Under the pieces are notes generated by a model. The model saw only the letters and a list, made by a program, of their open reading frames with translations, ran no database searches and was not told where the DNA came from. Shown here piece by piece: positions 62,390 to 64,000 of a stretch of 64,000 bases of DNA. Origin of the DNA: Osmia lignaria lignaria (Eukaryota; Arthropoda; Insecta; Hymenoptera; Megachilidae). How positions within the stretch are numbered: the first letter of the stretch is position 1; each line of letters starts with the position of its first letter. A program made the position numbers and the translations under genes. Location of the stretch: contig NW_027478158.1 in NCBI RefSeq assembly GCF_051020975.1, forward strand, positions 14,322,001 to 14,386,000. Direction: 5' to 3'.

Positions 62390-63999
62390 TTGCAGATTTA
62401 TCTCAAGGGAAGGGGCCTGACGGACATATTTCGAGATATTTCTTCTTCTTGTTGTTCTTCTTCTGCACAGCTAAGCTGGAAGTGGCATTTGCAGCTCGCA
62501 ATAGTGCAGAGTAATCTCAAAGAAAGGGGCCACGGTGTTTCTGTATCTCTATTATGTTGGTGCGGCTTCGGAACTTTTAAATATCTTGATATATCTCGAG
62601 AACTACGCATCTGATCAAAAAATATCATACAACATAAAAAGTAGGAAACTTAATTCTCTACAAAAAAGGTCTCTTAACATTTTGCAATAGCTCGCTTCGT
62701 TTCCGAGATATTTGCAGATTTATCTCAAGGGAAGGGGCCTGACGGACATATTTCGAGATATTTCTTCTTCTTGTTGTTCTTCTTCTGCACAGCTAAGCTG
62801 GAAGTGGCATTTGCGGCTCGCACTAGTGCAGAGTTATCTCAAAGAAAGGGCCCACGGTGTTTCTGTATCTCTATTATGTTGGTGCGGCTTCGGAACTTTT
62901 AAATATCTCGATATATCTCGAAAACTACGCTTCTGATCAAAAAATATCATAGAACATAAAAAGTAGGAAACATAATTCTCTACAAAAAACGTCTCTTAAC
63001 ATTTTGCCATAGCTCGCTTCGTTTCCGAGATATTTGCAGATTCAGCTCAAAGGAACGGGCCTGACGGACATATTTCGAGATATTTCTTCTTCTTGTTGTT
63101 CTTCTTCTGCACAGCTAAGCTGGAAGTGGCATTTGCGGCTCGCAATAGTGCAGAGTAATCTCAAAGAAAGGGGCCACGGTGTTTCTGTATCTCTATTATG
63201 TTGGTGCGGCTTCGGAACTTTTAAATATCTTGATATATCTCGAGAACTACGCATCTGATCAAAAAATATCATACAACATAAAAAGTAGGAAACTTAATTC
63301 TCTACAAAAAAGGTCTCTTAACATTTTGCCATAGCTCGCTTCGTTTCCGAGATATTTGCAGATTTATCTCAAGGGAAGGGGCCTGACGGACATATTTCGA
63401 GATATTTCTTCTTCTTGTTGTTCTTCTTCTGCACAGCTAAGCTGGAAGTGGCATTTGCAGCTCGCAATAGTGCAGAGTAATCTCAAAGAAAGGGGCCACG
63501 GTGTTTCTGTATCTCTATTATGTTGGTGCGGCTTCGGAACTTTTAAATATCTTGATATATCTCGAGAACTACGCATCTGATCAAAAAATATCATACAACA
63601 TAAAAAGTAGGAAACTTAATTCTCTACAAAAAAGGTCTCTTAACATTTTGCCATAGCTCGCTTCGTTTCCGAGATATTTGCAGATTTATCTCAAGGGAAG
63701 GGGCCTGACGGACATATTTCGAGATATTTCTTCTTCTTGTTGTTCTTCTTCTGCACAGCTAAGTTGGAAGTGGCATTTGCGGCTCGCACTAGTGCAGAGT
63801 TATCTCAAAGAAAGGGGCCACGGTGTTTCTGTATCTCTATTATGTTGGTGCGGCTTCGGAACTTTTAAATATCTTGATATATCTCGAGAACTACGCATCT
63901 GATCAAAAAATATCATAGAACATAAAAAGTAGGAAACTTAATTCTCTACAAAAAAGGTCTCTTAACATTTTGCCATAGCTCGCTTCGTTTCCGAGATAT
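62070..63999. repeat. 3-mer HOR (964 and 966 bp), two copies
   Basis: 62070 matches 63034 (GATTCAGCTCAAAGGAACGGG, GCGGCTCGCAATAG, CAGAGTAATC, ATCATACAAC). 62390 matches 63356 (GCAGATTTATC, GCAGCTCGCAATAG, CAGAGTAATC, ATCATACAAC). 62712 matches 63678 in the left and middle (GCGGCTCGCACTAG) but not in the right end (CTCGAAAAC against CTCGAGAAC). Because only 62070 carries the 2-bp deletion, it probably arose after the trimer duplication or was repaired in the other copy. Confidence 0.8.
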
Positions 64000-64000
64000 T

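Larger units (their letters stand above)
1..64000. repeat. 322-bp satellite DNA array, about 199 head-to-tail monomers
   Basis: The same 322-bp unit repeats from the first to the last base in one orientation. Landmarks recur every 322 bases: a TTGCAG box, a TTC/GTT tract, an AAAGGGGCCACGG segment, the CTGATCA hexamer region and CTCTACAAAA. Stepping from 250 to 63678 gives 198 copies; 193 are exactly 322 bp. Copies differ mainly by substitutions. No transposon, inversion, unique spacer, tRNA, rRNA or gene was seen. The long tandem array with higher-order repeats is typical of eukaryotic heterochromatin. Placement at a centromere, pericentromere or subtelomere cannot be decided from the window. 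Near-normal CpG frequency suggests an arthropod-like genome, which is inference only. Confidence 0.98.

Noticed and set aside
1..64000. CRISPR array
   Set aside because: The unit is 322 bp with no alternation of short constant repeats and unique spacers; the whole unit is conserved.
1..64000. rDNA spacer or histone-type gene repeat
   Set aside because: No rRNA, tRNA, 5S-like box or gene-like segment occurs in the unit, and the unit is too short to hold such a gene plus spacer.

Overview
The whole 64 kb window is one uninterrupted, head-to-tail satellite DNA array. The monomer is 322 bp, about 38.5% G+C (hand count of the copy at 1538-1859). Using the TTGCAG box as copy start, I count 198 monomers from 250 to 63999, preceded by a 249-base partial copy and followed by the first base of the next. 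I found no inversion, transposon insertion, unique sequence, RNA gene or credible protein gene. The array continues beyond both window ends. Only five monomers differ in length: four of 321 bp (2504, 32127, 43718, 46937) and one of 320 bp (62070).

A tandem satellite with nested higher-order repeats (HORs) points to eukaryotic heterochromatin, probably pericentromeric, centromeric or subtelomeric. CpG is not depleted (11 observed against about 12 expected in the monomer at 1538). This argues against a heavily CpG-methylated vertebrate or plant genome and fits an arthropod such as an insect. The species and the satellite family name were not recognised.

Variants are grouped by position. 1-9.3 kb: monomers with ATATATGCAG or ATATGTGCAG at the copy start and a short dimer HOR. 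6.4-13.8 kb: HORs at offsets of 2254, 2576 and 3220 bp. 11.2-19.6 kb: a multi-monomer cassette returning at 2576, 3220 and 2898 bp offsets. 20-28 kb: the least homogenised zone, with a distinctly diverged subfamily at 24.4-26.0 kb. 28.3-31.5 kb: a near-perfect 1610-bp (5-mer) tandem duplication. 33.3-39.4 kb: an 11-mer HOR followed by an 8-mer copy lacking three monomers, with an inner dimer HOR. 39.5-43 kb: 4-mer and 5-mer units. 43.5-49.9 kb: a 3219-bp (10-mer) tandem duplication carrying the same 1-bp deletion in both copies. 53.2-61 kb: a 5-mer HOR that shortens to a 4-mer and then a 3-mer through recognisable hybrid monomers. 62-64 kb: another 3-mer HOR.

A 74-codon TTG-started frame recurs in about 175 of 198 monomers, but it follows from repeat identity: 322 is not a multiple of 3, most copies have no ATG, at least 23 copies are broken, and the changes are freely non-synonymous. 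The interest of the window lies in the recombination record: nested HORs, hybrid monomers, block-wise mosaics, and indels and exchange junctions concentrated near one part of the monomer.
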